Assembly: GCF_020171805.1 (NCBI RefSeq)
Contig: NZ_JAIVAF010000004.1
Location: forward strand, 186,001-250,000
Length of the DNA: 64,000 bases
Reading direction: 5' to 3'
Source: Guptibacillus algicola
Lineage (GTDB): Bacteria > Bacillota > Bacilli > Bacillales > Guptibacillaceae
The position numbers were made by a program, and so were the translations under genes. The notes under the pieces were generated by a model that searched no databases, was not told the origin of the DNA, and worked only from the letters and a program-made list of their open reading frames with translations. Positions 54,552 through 63,400 of this stretch are shown one piece after another (positions within the stretch are counted from its first letter, which is position 1; every line of letters starts with the position of its first letter).

Positions 54552-55151
54552 TTATTCACTTATGGCTTGTACTTCTGTTGCGTTAGAATATTTCTTAATG
54601 ATATACTTCGCAACTTTCTCAAGTGTAACCTGCTTATTCATACTTGTTTTTCTCATTTTCTTAAAGGAAACTTCTTCAGTGTATCCAAATCGCTCCATCA
54701 AGATCCCTTTTGCTTTTTCTATTAATTTCCTCTCTTGTAATTGCCTATCTGCCTCTACTACTTTCTGTTCATATTGTCTTGAAACCTCAGCCTGATGTAA
54801 AGCAATTTCTATAGCTGGTATCAATCGATCACTCGAAACTGGTTTAACGATGTAACCGACAATGTTCGCTTCTTTTGCTTTATCAACAAAATCTTTCTGG
54901 CTATAAGCAGTGAGTAACAATATTGGAGTCTTAAACCTTTGAGATATTATTTTACTAGCTTTTAAACCATTCATCTTTGGCATTTTAATGTCCATGATAA
55001 TAAGATCTGGTTTTACTTGATCGACAACCTCAATTGCTTTTTCGCCATTACCTGCCTCACCTACCACATCATATCCTGCGTCTTCTAATATCATTTTCAC
55101 GTCCATCCGTACAATGGACTCATCCTCTACGAGTACGATTCTTTTACTCAC
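54552..55151 (-). CDS. eutV: EutV ANTAR-domain response regulator
   Basis: 199-residue antiterminator. Receiver domain with phospho-Asp in DLIIMDIKMPKMNGLKA, a coiled-coil linker (SRQYEQKVVEADRQLQER) and a C-terminal ANTAR RNA-binding domain (LIEKAKGILMERFGYTEEVS). Phosphorylated by EutW it should dimerise and bind paired hairpins in nascent leaders. Start overlaps none; it directly abuts the eutW stop (55151/55152). Confidence 0.96.
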   Translation of the reverse strand: MSKRIVLVEDESIVRMDVKMILEDAGYDVVGEAGNGEKAIEVVDQVKPDLIIMDIKMPKMNGLKASKIISQRFKTPILLLTAYSQKDFVDKAKEANIVGYIVKPVSSDRLIPAIEIALHQAEVSRQYEQKVVEADRQLQERKLIEKAKGILMERFGYTEEVSFKKMRKTSMNKQVTLEKVAKYIIKKYSNATEVQAISE

Positions 55152-56576
55152 CTACATCATCCCCTTAAATGGAAATGCAATACTTGCCTCTGTACCCTGA
55201 ACGACTTTTTGTAATTGAAATTCACCTGCAAGATCGTTTTCAACCATCATATTAACAATTTCTAATCCTAATGAAGGCTTTGTGTGAGGAATATAGCCTA
55301 TCCCGTTGTCTTTCACGCTAATTTTTATATAATCTTCTTCATGTCGAAATGACACTAAGATCTTACCTGAATTCCGTCCTCTAAACGCGTGATTCATACA
55401 ATTTTGAATTAACTCATTGATTACTAATGCAACAGATACGGCTCTTTTTGACTCTATAGTAAGATTAATTCCCTCGAATGAAATTCCGACTTTCGTTTCG
55501 GCTGATGTTTCCATGTATACGAGCATCGTACCGATTTTTTCAATTAGTTCATAGATGTCTACTTCATCAATACTACTGTTGGAAAGGATCACCTCATACA
55601 CTGAAGCGATACTGAGTATACGGTTCAAACTTTCTAGAAAGTATACCTTACTTTCTTCTGGAATTCCTCGACGCATTTGTAAACGCAATAAACTAGCAAC
55701 AGTTTGCAAATTGTTTTTCACCCTATGATGGATTTCTTGTATTGCCACAGATTTCATAATTAACTCTTTTTCTTTATCTCTTAAATCCGTCATATCTCTT
55801 AATACAATAAACTTACCATTGTATTTGTCATGTTGAGACAATAAAATTTTCTTCACTTTAAAAATTTTATTAGAAATTTCAACTTCAGTTACAAATAAGT
55901 CATCAGGGTGTAGAATAATATCTTCTAAGAAAGGTAAACAGTGAATTAAGTTCTCCCCGCTTTTGCATTCCTTCCCAGTCAAACCATGAACTAAATTGAT
56001 TGCTGCTGGATTTGAATACAGCAAATTCCCTTCTTCTTCTACAAAGAAAAATGCTTCTTCTATTAAATCAGGAATCATAGGTTGTTTCTCTGAAACTCCC
56101 AATAGAACATCACTCAACGACTCAGCTGTTTTTGACAACGCTTTCAATTCAGCTCGTTCTTTAAGCTGATCGCTTATGTCCTTTTCCATTACCAAAGCTC
56201 CGATAACGCGATTCTCCGAACTATGGATAGGAACTACACTCTGTTCCACTTGAGTTCTTTCTTGTGTAATTGCTCTGTTTGAAGTCATAGCATTTCCAGA
56301 CCGAAGACAATAATACACTCCTGGCTCGAACGTTTCGTATGCCTTCTTTCCTACGACTGGATTTTCGTAGATCGGTCTAGTTGTAGTCGGAGCTGCTTCT
56401 GCAACAACAATTGCGTGCTTGTTATCTTTCATCAGACAATCGATAAATATATTCGCTTTAGATAAATCTGCTGTGTATTGGAGAGTATTACTTACTTCAA
56501 TGATCGTTTGAATTTCTACTGGTGAAAGACTTGTGTGTTCCTCACAGATTGACTTTATCGATACTGCATCATTCAT
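55152..56576 (-). CDS. eutW: EutW sensor histidine kinase
   Basis: 474-residue soluble kinase sensing ethanolamine. N-terminal GAF-like sensor region, PAS domain (about 170-270), then HisKA_2 with phospho-His in IQEIHHRVKNNLQTVASLL and HATPase_c (ELIQNCMNHAF, VKDNGIGYIP). A consensus promoter lies just upstream, so eutWV can be made without the eutB2 leader being open. Confidence 0.95.
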   Translation of the reverse strand: MNDAVSIKSICEEHTSLSPVEIQTIIEVSNTLQYTADLSKANIFIDCLMKDNKHAIVVAEAAPTTTRPIYENPVVGKKAYETFEPGVYYCLRSGNAMTSNRAITQERTQVEQSVVPIHSSENRVIGALVMEKDISDQLKERAELKALSKTAESLSDVLLGVSEKQPMIPDLIEEAFFFVEEEGNLLYSNPAAINLVHGLTGKECKSGENLIHCLPFLEDIILHPDDLFVTEVEISNKIFKVKKILLSQHDKYNGKFIVLRDMTDLRDKEKELIMKSVAIQEIHHRVKNNLQTVASLLRLQMRRGIPEESKVYFLESLNRILSIASVYEVILSNSSIDEVDIYELIEKIGTMLVYMETSAETKVGISFEGINLTIESKRAVSVALVINELIQNCMNHAFRGRNSGKILVSFRHEEDYIKISVKDNGIGYIPHTKPSLGLEIVNMMVENDLAGEFQLQKVVQGTEASIAFPFKGMM

Positions 56577-56639
56577 TAGGTATAAATCACCAACTTTTCC
56601 ATTTATTAAATGGTATGTTTAGCCTAGAAACTACCTGAC

Positions 56640-56668
56640 ATTATAATGAGCAATATTAATTTTGTCAA
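56640..56668 (-). promoter_or_regulatory. Consensus SigA promoter for eutWV
   Basis: On the minus strand TTGACA (56663-56668), exactly 17 nt, TATAAT (56640-56645): a perfect match. It is 64 bp upstream of eutW and gives the sensor pair constitutive expression. Confidence 0.85.
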
Positions 56669-56689
56669 TTTTACATATATTCCGTCAAA

Positions 56690-57535
56690 TTATTTCATCT
56701 GAGAATATTTCACTCCGCTCGCTTGGTAGTTAAGCATCTCTTCAATGACATCCGAAAGGTACGCTCCAGCCTCAATTGGCGGGACACCGCCACTATGAAT
56801 ATTCGAGAAAACAGTTCGATCAGCTTCTACACTATTCTCATTCGGTCTGTATATTAAATAGGCACTTATGCTTTTAGATGTTGCTAGCCCAGGTCTCTCA
56901 CCAATCAACGAAACAACGAGGTCACAATCTACTAATCTTGCTACTTCATCTTGTATCCATACTCTACTTTTCCTAATAAAAACAGGAACACCTATGGTAA
57001 TGCCTTTTCCTTCAAGTCCCTGTATTAAAGCCGGAAGTAAATCGGGTACAGTCTCCTCGATTCCTGTAGAACTTAGTCCATCTGAAATAATGATTTGTAC
57101 TTGCTTACCTTTCACTCCATTCTCCTTCAGCCACTCGACCGAATTTTCGTCTAATGATCTCCCCACATCTAAATTCATCAAATATTCCTCCATGCTAGAG
57201 GCCTTAGAACTTAAATTTGGAAGCTTCATTTCCTTTAGTACAGAAGTAGATACATCTTTCATAACTGCGTCTTGTGCTGCTGCATGATCGATTCTAAAGT
57301 CTAAATAATTTTTCGTCTTCATTCTAGTACCACTATGTCCGATACCAATTCTAGCTGGCGTTTGACTCTGTGCTAGTTCTATAGAATCCTGATTGACTGG
57401 AGAATCAACTGTTACACGTTTCTCCGCACTATAAACAAACTCTCTTGTTTTATTATTGGATCGTTTCTTTGTTTCACTTCTCGCTTCTACTTCCATTTCT
57501 TTTATAACTTCTTTTACGATTTGTTCAATATTCAC
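56690..57535 (-). CDS. eutC: Ethanolamine ammonia-lyase small subunit, copy 2
   Basis: 281-residue second EutC. The core keeps QIIISDGLSSTGIEE, LIGERPGLATSKSISAYL and NIHSGGVPPIEAGAYL, but differs at otherwise conserved spots. GRAGxRP becomes GHSGTRM, and RPDxGRxL becomes NLDVGRSL. An N-terminal helix (IEQIVKEVIKEMEVEA) suggests shell targeting. Starts 50 nt after eutB2. Probably a working subunit of a diverged isoenzyme. Confidence 0.93.
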   Translation of the reverse strand: MNIEQIVKEVIKEMEVEARSETKKRSNNKTREFVYSAEKRVTVDSPVNQDSIELAQSQTPARIGIGHSGTRMKTKNYLDFRIDHAAAQDAVMKDVSTSVLKEMKLPNLSSKASSMEEYLMNLDVGRSLDENSVEWLKENGVKGKQVQIIISDGLSSTGIEETVPDLLPALIQGLEGKGITIGVPVFIRKSRVWIQDEVARLVDCDLVVSLIGERPGLATSKSISAYLIYRPNENSVEADRTVFSNIHSGGVPPIEAGAYLSDVIEEMLNYQASGVKYSQMK

Positions 57536-57585
57536 ATGCTCACTTCCCTTCTTTTTTAACGCTTCACATCACCCTTATGGATGAT

Positions 57586-58956
57586 TCAATCAAAGATGGA
57601 AAGGTCTCCTGCTGCTTTAGTTAAGCGACCATTTTCCATAATTCCCATTTCTTCTAGCCATTTTTCAAAATCTCGAAGTGGGCGCAATCCTAGCATTTCT
57701 CTTAAGCTTGCATCATCATGAAAACTCGTATCCTGGTAACTTAGCATGACATCGTCTCCACCCGGAACGCCCATATAAAAGTTAGCACCTGCTACAGTCG
57801 TCAACATTCCAGCAATTTCCTGGTCATTTTGGTCTGAATTCATATGGTTCGTATAGGTTGGAGCAATTCCCATTGGAAGATTATGTAGTTTACCCATAAA
57901 CAAATCTTCCAGATCACACCGAATCATTTGTTTACCATCGTAAAGAGTTTCTGGTCCAATAAACCCCGAAACATTGTTAACCATAAAAGGGTTCCAATGT
58001 CTTGCATACCCATAAGTTCTGGCTTCCAGTGTCTGCATATCCACACCTAAATGAGCATCTAAAGAAACTTCAGATCCTTGACCTGTTTCAAAATAAAAAA
58101 AGTTGGGACCTGTTGAAGTGCCTTTTGCCTTCATAAGGATATAACCTTCATCTAGAATTTCTTTAGATACACCAAAATCTTCATTCGCTAATTGTGTGCC
58201 TGCTAAACTTTGAAACATTAAGTCAACTGGAGAACCTTTTTCAAGCGCTTTCATTTGTGTCGTTATATGAGCGAGTACACAATTCTGAGTTGGTATCCCC
58301 CATTTCTGGATAAATTCATGACTCATCGAAAGAATTTCTCGTACAGATTCAACAGCTTCATTATTTGGGTTTATTCCGATTACCGCATCTCCGGAACCAT
58401 ATGATAAGCCTTCTTTCATTGATGCTAATATGCCAGAAGGGTTATCGATTGGATGGTTGGGTTGGCAACGAAATGCTAGTCTTCCAGGCTCACCGATCGT
58501 TGTATTGCAATGTGCTTGGTGTTTCATTTTTTGTGAGGCAAGAACAAGATCTATGCTAGACATCAGCTTTGCTACTCCTGAAATCATTTCACTTGTTAAC
58601 CCTCTACTTAACCTTTTCAGGTCAGATCCAGTTGTGGTGTGGGATAAAATATATTCTCTTAGTTCTCCTACCGTCCAACTCGAAATCTCATTATAAATAG
58701 GTTGACTCATATCATCATAGATCAATCTAGTTATTTCATCTGTATCATATGGAATGACTGGATTTTCATATATATCTTTTAGATGAATTTCACTCAACAC
58801 ATATTTTGCAGCCATACGTTCCAATGAAGAGTTTGCTCCTATACCACTCATTGTATCTCCAGACTTTTCTTCACTTGCTTTTGCTAACACATCCTTTACA
58901 GAATCAAACTGATATACATCATTTCTTAAACTACAAGAAAAATTCATTCCACTCAC
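57586..58956 (-). CDS. eutB: Ethanolamine ammonia-lyase large subunit, copy 2
   Basis: 456-residue second EutB, clearly diverged from copy 1 along its whole length. Active-site residues remain: Arg and Gln in AFRCQPNHPIDN (Leu to Cys between them), Asn in GDAVIGINPNNEA, Glu in FYFETGQGSEV, Asp in HMNSDQNDQ. Nearby shell residues change, for example GPETLYDGKQMIRCDLED. So it is likely active, perhaps with altered kinetics or substrate. Headed by its own EutV-type attenuator. Confidence 0.94.
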   Translation of the reverse strand: MSGMNFSCSLRNDVYQFDSVKDVLAKASEEKSGDTMSGIGANSSLERMAAKYVLSEIHLKDIYENPVIPYDTDEITRLIYDDMSQPIYNEISSWTVGELREYILSHTTTGSDLKRLSRGLTSEMISGVAKLMSSIDLVLASQKMKHQAHCNTTIGEPGRLAFRCQPNHPIDNPSGILASMKEGLSYGSGDAVIGINPNNEAVESVREILSMSHEFIQKWGIPTQNCVLAHITTQMKALEKGSPVDLMFQSLAGTQLANEDFGVSKEILDEGYILMKAKGTSTGPNFFYFETGQGSEVSLDAHLGVDMQTLEARTYGYARHWNPFMVNNVSGFIGPETLYDGKQMIRCDLEDLFMGKLHNLPMGIAPTYTNHMNSDQNDQEIAGMLTTVAGANFYMGVPGGDDVMLSYQDTSFHDDASLREMLGLRPLRDFEKWLEEMGIMENGRLTKAAGDLSIFD

Positions 58957-58983
58957 CTACTTTTCGATTATACTTTCACACAC

Positions 58984-59037
58984 AAAAAGGTGCCTAAAAC
59001 ATTAGATTCCCTCCAATGTATTAGGCACCATTACCTA
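58984..59037 (-). promoter_or_regulatory. EutV-dependent attenuator before eutB2
   Basis: Minus-strand TAGGT-AATGGT-GCCTA (59022-59037), a hexaloop with A1 and G4. It overlaps the 5' arm of a terminator whose stem ends GGTGCC/GGCACC, with TTTTT at 58984-58988. A weaker CTAT-AAGTAA-ATAG hairpin just upstream could be P1, though its G is at loop position 3. Confidence 0.8.
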
Positions 59038-59147
59038 CAAACTATTTACTTATAGCCAATAGTAACAATTATTTATCAGAAAATAAAGATATTTCTGTTC
59101 TAAACTTTTATATACGAACTTCTTTTACTACAACAATTACCTATGTT

Positions 59148-59861
59148 TTATATTTCTGTTGTATTCTTTTTTACAAACAAATACCTATTTAGTGGTCTTC
59201 CAACGCCTCCATATTGAATTTCTAATTTTACATGCCCTGACTTTTGAAGAAACTCTAAATACCTTCTTGCCGTTACTCTTGCAAGACCGATTCCATCAGC
59301 AGTTTCTTCAGCTGTAATTGGCTCAGTATGTTGACTGAGAAAACTTGTAATCTGTTCAAGAGTTTGTCGATTTAAACCTTTTGGTAATGGTGGTTCCATA
59401 ACTCTATCGTTTCTATTGCTTCTAGAATTTTTTACAAAGTCTAACTCGCTTTGAGAAATAGTACCTTCACCACTTAATTGGTCATTATATATTTTATAGT
59501 CTTTTAACGCCTGTTGAAACCGTTCAAATTTAAAAGGCTTGATAAGATAATCTCTTGCACCATGATGAAGCATTTTCCGAATTGTTTCACGGTCGTTCGC
59601 TGCCGTGATGGCGATAACATCCACATGATTTCCTGAAGATCGAAGTGCCTTCAGCATGTCTAATCCGTTCCGTTCAGGCATGTAGACATCGAGTAGAATG
59701 AGATCTGGCTTCATTTCCTTAACAAGTTTCAGTCCTTCTTCCCCTGTACTTGCAACGCCAATAATTTGGAACCCTTCGATGCGTTCAATAAATTGCTTAT
59801 TGACCTCTTGCACCATCGGATCGTCTTCAATCAATAGAATGCTAGTCGTCATCATGCTCAC
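59148..59861 (-). CDS. dctR: CitB/DcuR-type response regulator (DctR-like)
   Basis: 237-residue regulator. Receiver domain with phospho-Asp in DLILLDVYMPERNGLDM and a C-terminal helix-turn-helix (ITAEETADGIGLARVTARRY). Overlaps the kinase gene by 20 nt. With the kinase and the divergent DctP-type binding protein it matches B. subtilis DctR, which activates C4-dicarboxylate uptake. Targets here could include the TRAP operon at 42 kb; that is inference. Confidence 0.92.
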   Translation of the reverse strand: MSMMTTSILLIEDDPMVQEVNKQFIERIEGFQIIGVASTGEEGLKLVKEMKPDLILLDVYMPERNGLDMLKALRSSGNHVDVIAITAANDRETIRKMLHHGARDYLIKPFKFERFQQALKDYKIYNDQLSGEGTISQSELDFVKNSRSNRNDRVMEPPLPKGLNRQTLEQITSFLSQHTEPITAEETADGIGLARVTARRYLEFLQKSGHVKLEIQYGGVGRPLNRYLFVKKNTTEI

Positions 59862-61449
59862 TCCTCTCCGTACTCATCGGAATAATAAGCTCAATACTCG
59901 TGCCTTCTCCCTCATGCGATACGACCGTCATTTTCCCACTCGCTCGTTCAACAGTTCGTTTTATGAGATAAAGACCAAGACCATTCCCGTCTTTCCCTTT
60001 TGTAGAAAAACCTTTTTCCAGAACCTTTTCTTGAACTTCCTCTTTCATACCACAGCCATTATCTTCTACTGAAAGATATAGAAAATGATCATCTGAAATG
60101 AGGCTAAGATGAATGAGGTTCTCTTCCTTACTCACTCGATTAAACGAATAAAAGGCATTCTCGATCAAGTTGCCTATGATCAATACGAGGTCATGACTAT
60201 CCATTAAATCAGGATTCTTCGTATAGATACTATTACGATCGATCGTCACATCCACACCGAGTTCTTTCCCTCTCCTTACCTTACTTAAGATTAATCCTGA
60301 AATACGAAAATCGTTGATGTGTTTACTCAAAAAGTTCGAAAGATCCTCATCTTGTTGTGAAACCTCAAACACATAGTCGAGTGCTTTTTCTTTTTCGTCA
60401 AGCTGAATCAAGCCTGCAATCGTATGAAGACGATTTAACGACTCGTGGTTTTGTACTCGTAACGCTTCTACAAAGTTTTTCACACCGGTCAATTCTTCTG
60501 CCATCGCTGCCACTTCTGTTCGATCTTGAAAGACGGCGACAGCTCCGACCTTTTGCCCCTCAACCCTGATCGGTACTTTGCTGATCAACAAAACCTTCTT
60601 CCCTACTGTCATCTCTTCATTTTGAAGACGGTGGTCTTCAATTAACACGGATAGCAGTTGTTTGCTCTTTATCACACTGCTCACCGGGAGGCCAGCAGCG
60701 TCATCTGTGATATCTAAGATTCGTTTCGCTTTTTCATTGAAGATCAACGTCTTTCCATCTAAATCAATCGCAATAACACCCTCGTTCATTGCCTCAAACG
60801 TTGCCGTTCGCTCCACGAGCATTCTCGCTATCTCATGTGGCTCTAGGTGGAACGTCTCGTTCTTTATTCTTCTTGCAAGAAGCCAAGATCCTACAATTCC
60901 AAATCCAAGTGCAAGTATCGCGATCAGTGCTAGTTCAGATTTAATACTAGAAAGAACAGTTCCAAGCTCAGGCATGATGTTTCCTACAATTACCACACCG
61001 ATTTGTTCATGTTCGGCATTCATGATTGGAACGAATGAGCGAATTGCCACGCCGATTTCACCTTTTGCTTTTGAAACATAGCTATGTTCAGCGAATGCCG
61101 CTCCTTCGTCTTTTCCCGCAGATACCGTTCCAAGTTTCTCTTCAACAGGGTGAGAATATCTAATGCGGTTTGAGTTGAGCACGACGATATAATCTGAATC
61201 ATTTATCGTTCTGACTCGATTTACGATCGGATTGATTTTCTCCCATCCTTCACTTTCATTTAAAGATTGTTGCACTTCGGGTAAATTGGCTACGGTACGT
61301 CCTGTTATAAGGCCTCGTTCCCCTAACCTCTCTTCTGTTTGATCATACAATTTTCCCGATGCAATAATCCCCGCAATGATTATGGAAAAGAAAACAACTC
61401 CGAAAGAAAATATCATGATCTTCCATTTTATCGGTATATTCCTTGCCAT
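59842..61449 (-). CDS. dctS: CitA/DcuS-type sensor histidine kinase (DctS-like)
   Basis: 535-residue membrane kinase. Two transmembrane helices (about 11-30 and 172-192) bracket an extracytoplasmic Cache/PASp domain for carboxylates (VRTINDSDYIVVLNSNRIRY). A cytoplasmic PAS follows, then the phospho-His in VQNHESLNRLHTIAGLIQL and HATPase_c (VEDNGCGM, KGKDGNGLGLYLI). Divergent from a dctB-like gene. Confidence 0.93.
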   Translation of the reverse strand: MARNIPIKWKIMIFSFGVVFFSIIIAGIIASGKLYDQTEERLGERGLITGRTVANLPEVQQSLNESEGWEKINPIVNRVRTINDSDYIVVLNSNRIRYSHPVEEKLGTVSAGKDEGAAFAEHSYVSKAKGEIGVAIRSFVPIMNAEHEQIGVVIVGNIMPELGTVLSSIKSELALIAILALGFGIVGSWLLARRIKNETFHLEPHEIARMLVERTATFEAMNEGVIAIDLDGKTLIFNEKAKRILDITDDAAGLPVSSVIKSKQLLSVLIEDHRLQNEEMTVGKKVLLISKVPIRVEGQKVGAVAVFQDRTEVAAMAEELTGVKNFVEALRVQNHESLNRLHTIAGLIQLDEKEKALDYVFEVSQQDEDLSNFLSKHINDFRISGLILSKVRRGKELGVDVTIDRNSIYTKNPDLMDSHDLVLIIGNLIENAFYSFNRVSKEENLIHLSLISDDHFLYLSVEDNGCGMKEEVQEKVLEKGFSTKGKDGNGLGLYLIKRTVERASGKMTVVSHEGEGTSIELIIPMSTERSEHDDD

Positions 61450-61528
61450 AATCCGTACGTCCTTCCAAGCATCTCTAGCTCATATACTAGTACCTTCTCG
61501 TTAGATTCTTGTTATCTATGATAAACTA

Positions 61529-61543
61529 TTGGAAACGCTTGCG
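61529..61543 (+). promoter_or_regulatory. cre-like (CcpA) site upstream of dctB
   Basis: TTGGAAACGCTTGCG matches WTGNAANCGNWNNCW except at the last base. It ends 14 bp before the ATG, consistent with catabolite repression. Confidence 0.5.
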
Positions 61544-61557
61544 AAACAGGAGATACT

Positions 61558-62616
61558 ATGAAAACAGTTACGATCATCACATCATTTATTTTGGCTGGTA
61601 TCCTGACTGCTTTTTTTCTTGGCTTCAGCCCGGTCGAAAGCACAGGGAAATTAGAATATGATGATGAGCAGGAAGGGTTAGAAGAGCAGCTCGTCATACG
61701 GTTCAGCCATGTCGCTGCTGAGAACACGCCTAAAGGGATGGCAGCACGGGATTTTGCGAAACGTATACAAGCAAAAACCGATAATGAGATAAAAGTAGAA
61801 ATCTATTCTAATGGAGAGCTCTATCAAGACCAGAATGAGTGGGCAGCCGTTGCGAACGGAAATGTAGAAATGATCGCACCTGCTACTACGAAGCTCTCAA
61901 CTAGATTCCCTGATTGGCAAGTACTCGACTTACCCTATGCATTTCAGGGATATCCTGCCGTTCAAGAAGCGTATGAAGGAAAAATCGGTCAAACCTTATT
62001 AGACGACCTAAGGGGCACGAATGTGAAAGGGCTAGGATTCTGGTATAACGGCTTCAAACAATTCACAAATAACAAACAGCCCATACAATCACCTTCTGAT
62101 ATGAATAAACTTCATTTCAGAGTGATGCCAGGACCAGTCATCGAAGCTCAGTTTCAAGCTCTGAACGCAAGCACAAGTGAACTTTCATTTAACAAAACCT
62201 ACCGAAACCTTGAAGTAGGATTCGTCGATGGTCAGGAAAATGCGATATCAAACATTTACTCAAAGAAATTTTATAAGCAGCAATCGTATATGACGTTAAG
62301 TAATCACGCATACCTCGGTTACGCAGTCGTAATCAATGAGGAATTCTTTGAAGGGCTGTCTAACACTCATCAACAATCCCTTACTGAAGCAATGAAGGAA
62401 ACAACGGATTGGGTTCGAAGGCATTCGATCGAAATCAATGACGCTCATATTCGGAAGATTAAACGATCATCGGACATGGAGATCGATGTACTTACCACTG
62501 AAGAACAAAAGAGGTGGCGAGAAGCATTTAAGCCAGTTTACCTTAAAGCAAAACAAAACATCTCAAATGAATTGTTACAAGAACTGGAGCGCATCCAACA
62601 AACGCATTCACCATAA
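61558..62616 (+). CDS. dctB: DctP-family TRAP binding protein (DctB-like co-sensor)
   Basis: 352-residue extracytoplasmic dicarboxylate-binding protein. It has an N-terminal signal or anchor helix (IITSFILAGILTAFFLGFS). Family residues include FSHVAAENTPKGMAARDFA, GFWYNGFKQFTNNK and the carboxylate-binding Arg in LHFRVMPGPVIEAQ. No TRAP permease genes follow, and the divergent neighbour is a DctS-type kinase. In B. subtilis the similar DctB protein helps DctS sense dicarboxylates instead of feeding a TRAP pump. ATG at 61558 follows CAGGAGA. Confidence 0.9.
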   Translation: MKTVTIITSFILAGILTAFFLGFSPVESTGKLEYDDEQEGLEEQLVIRFSHVAAENTPKGMAARDFAKRIQAKTDNEIKVEIYSNGELYQDQNEWAAVANGNVEMIAPATTKLSTRFPDWQVLDLPYAFQGYPAVQEAYEGKIGQTLLDDLRGTNVKGLGFWYNGFKQFTNNKQPIQSPSDMNKLHFRVMPGPVIEAQFQALNASTSELSFNKTYRNLEVGFVDGQENAISNIYSKKFYKQQSYMTLSNHAYLGYAVVINEEFFEGLSNTHQQSLTEAMKETTDWVRRHSIEINDAHIRKIKRSSDMEIDVLTTEEQKRWREAFKPVYLKAKQNISNELLQELERIQQTHSP

Positions 62617-62631
62617 TAAGGAGGGTAAATG

Positions 62632-62958
62632 ATGAATACAATTTTCGTAGCTGGGCATTCAAAACTACCTGGCGGAATGGCAGCTAACAATATCTCAGAT
62701 ACACTAACGCTCACGCTTGAAGTAGATAAGCATTATGGAGTGATCGTCGATGCCTCGTGCACGCTGATGACCGAGCACAGCAAGCAGTTTGTGAGACAAC
62801 TTTTGAAAGGTTTCAGTTTACAAGATGGCGTTGAGGAACCACTAACCCAATTAAGAGAAGGCTATCTTGGGAAAGCAGGAAATGCACTTGCTGCAGCATT
62901 GAAAGATGCACATAAGCAGTACGACATGTACCCTGAACAAAGCGCACTAAGCAAATAA
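62632..62958 (+). CDS. DUF3870 protein
   Basis: 108-residue soluble protein: FVAGHSKLPGGMAANNISD at the start and LKGFSLQDGVEEPLTQLREG in the middle, typical of DUF3870. The conserved Cys in VDASCTLMTEHSKQF stands out. It follows dctB by 15 nt and is probably co-transcribed. ATG at 62632 has better spacing from AAGGAGGG than the ATG one codon earlier. Function unknown. Confidence 0.85.
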   Translation: MNTIFVAGHSKLPGGMAANNISDTLTLTLEVDKHYGVIVDASCTLMTEHSKQFVRQLLKGFSLQDGVEEPLTQLREGYLGKAGNALAAALKDAHKQYDMYPEQSALSK

Positions 62959-62963
62959 GAAAC

Positions 62964-63002
62964 AAAGCGGCAGACTAGTTTAATCCAGTACCTGCCGCTT
63001 TT
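62964..63002. terminator. Bidirectional terminator
   Basis: AAAGCGGCAG / CTGCCGCTTT stem between convergent DUF3870 and NUDIX genes. Confidence 0.8.
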
Positions 63003-63391
63003 CTATGCAATACCTCTGCTACTTCCTGAGGCTTAATATTGAGTGTAGAGAGTAAATCAAGATCGATCCACATCGGTTCATACGTTCCTCTACCATTTCC
63101 ATTGTTCTGAAATTCTTCACCTTCTCCAGTGCCGAATTCCCCTTTAAGAATTTGAGCAAGAAAGTATACCTGTCTTCCGTTATATGCAACCTCTATAAAA
63201 GGCGCTATCACTGAAATGACAACGCCTAATTCCTCATATGCTTCTCGAATGGTAGCTTCTTCTGGCGTTTCACCATGTTCGACTCCTCCACCTGGGAACA
63301 CATAGTAAACGTCACCATTTCTAACTCTCTTAATTACCGCTACCTTATCATTTTGGATGATGATTGCTGAGCCTCTCGTTCTCACGAACAC
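62975..63391 (-). CDS. NUDIX hydrolase
   Basis: 138-residue nucleotide-diphosphate hydrolase. The Nudix box is complete: GGGVEHGETPEEATIREAYE followed by ELGV (G-x5-E-x7-RE-U-x-EE-x-G). Substrate undetermined. ATG at 63391 follows GAGGTG; its end lies inside the shared terminator. Confidence 0.93.
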   Translation of the reverse strand: MFVRTRGSAIIIQNDKVAVIKRVRNGDVYYVFPGGGVEHGETPEEATIREAYEELGVVISVIAPFIEVAYNGRQVYFLAQILKGEFGTGEGEEFQNNGNGRGTYEPMWIDLDLLSTLNIKPQEVAEVLHRKAAGTGLN

Positions 63392-63400
63392 ACCTCGCTG

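Noticed and set aside
56868-57287. 139-codon plus-strand frame within eutC2
   Set aside because: Antisense to a conserved enzyme gene and Ser/Pro-rich as shadow frames usually are.
60662-61081. 139-codon plus-strand frame within dctS
   Set aside because: Antisense shadow of the kinase sensor and PAS region.
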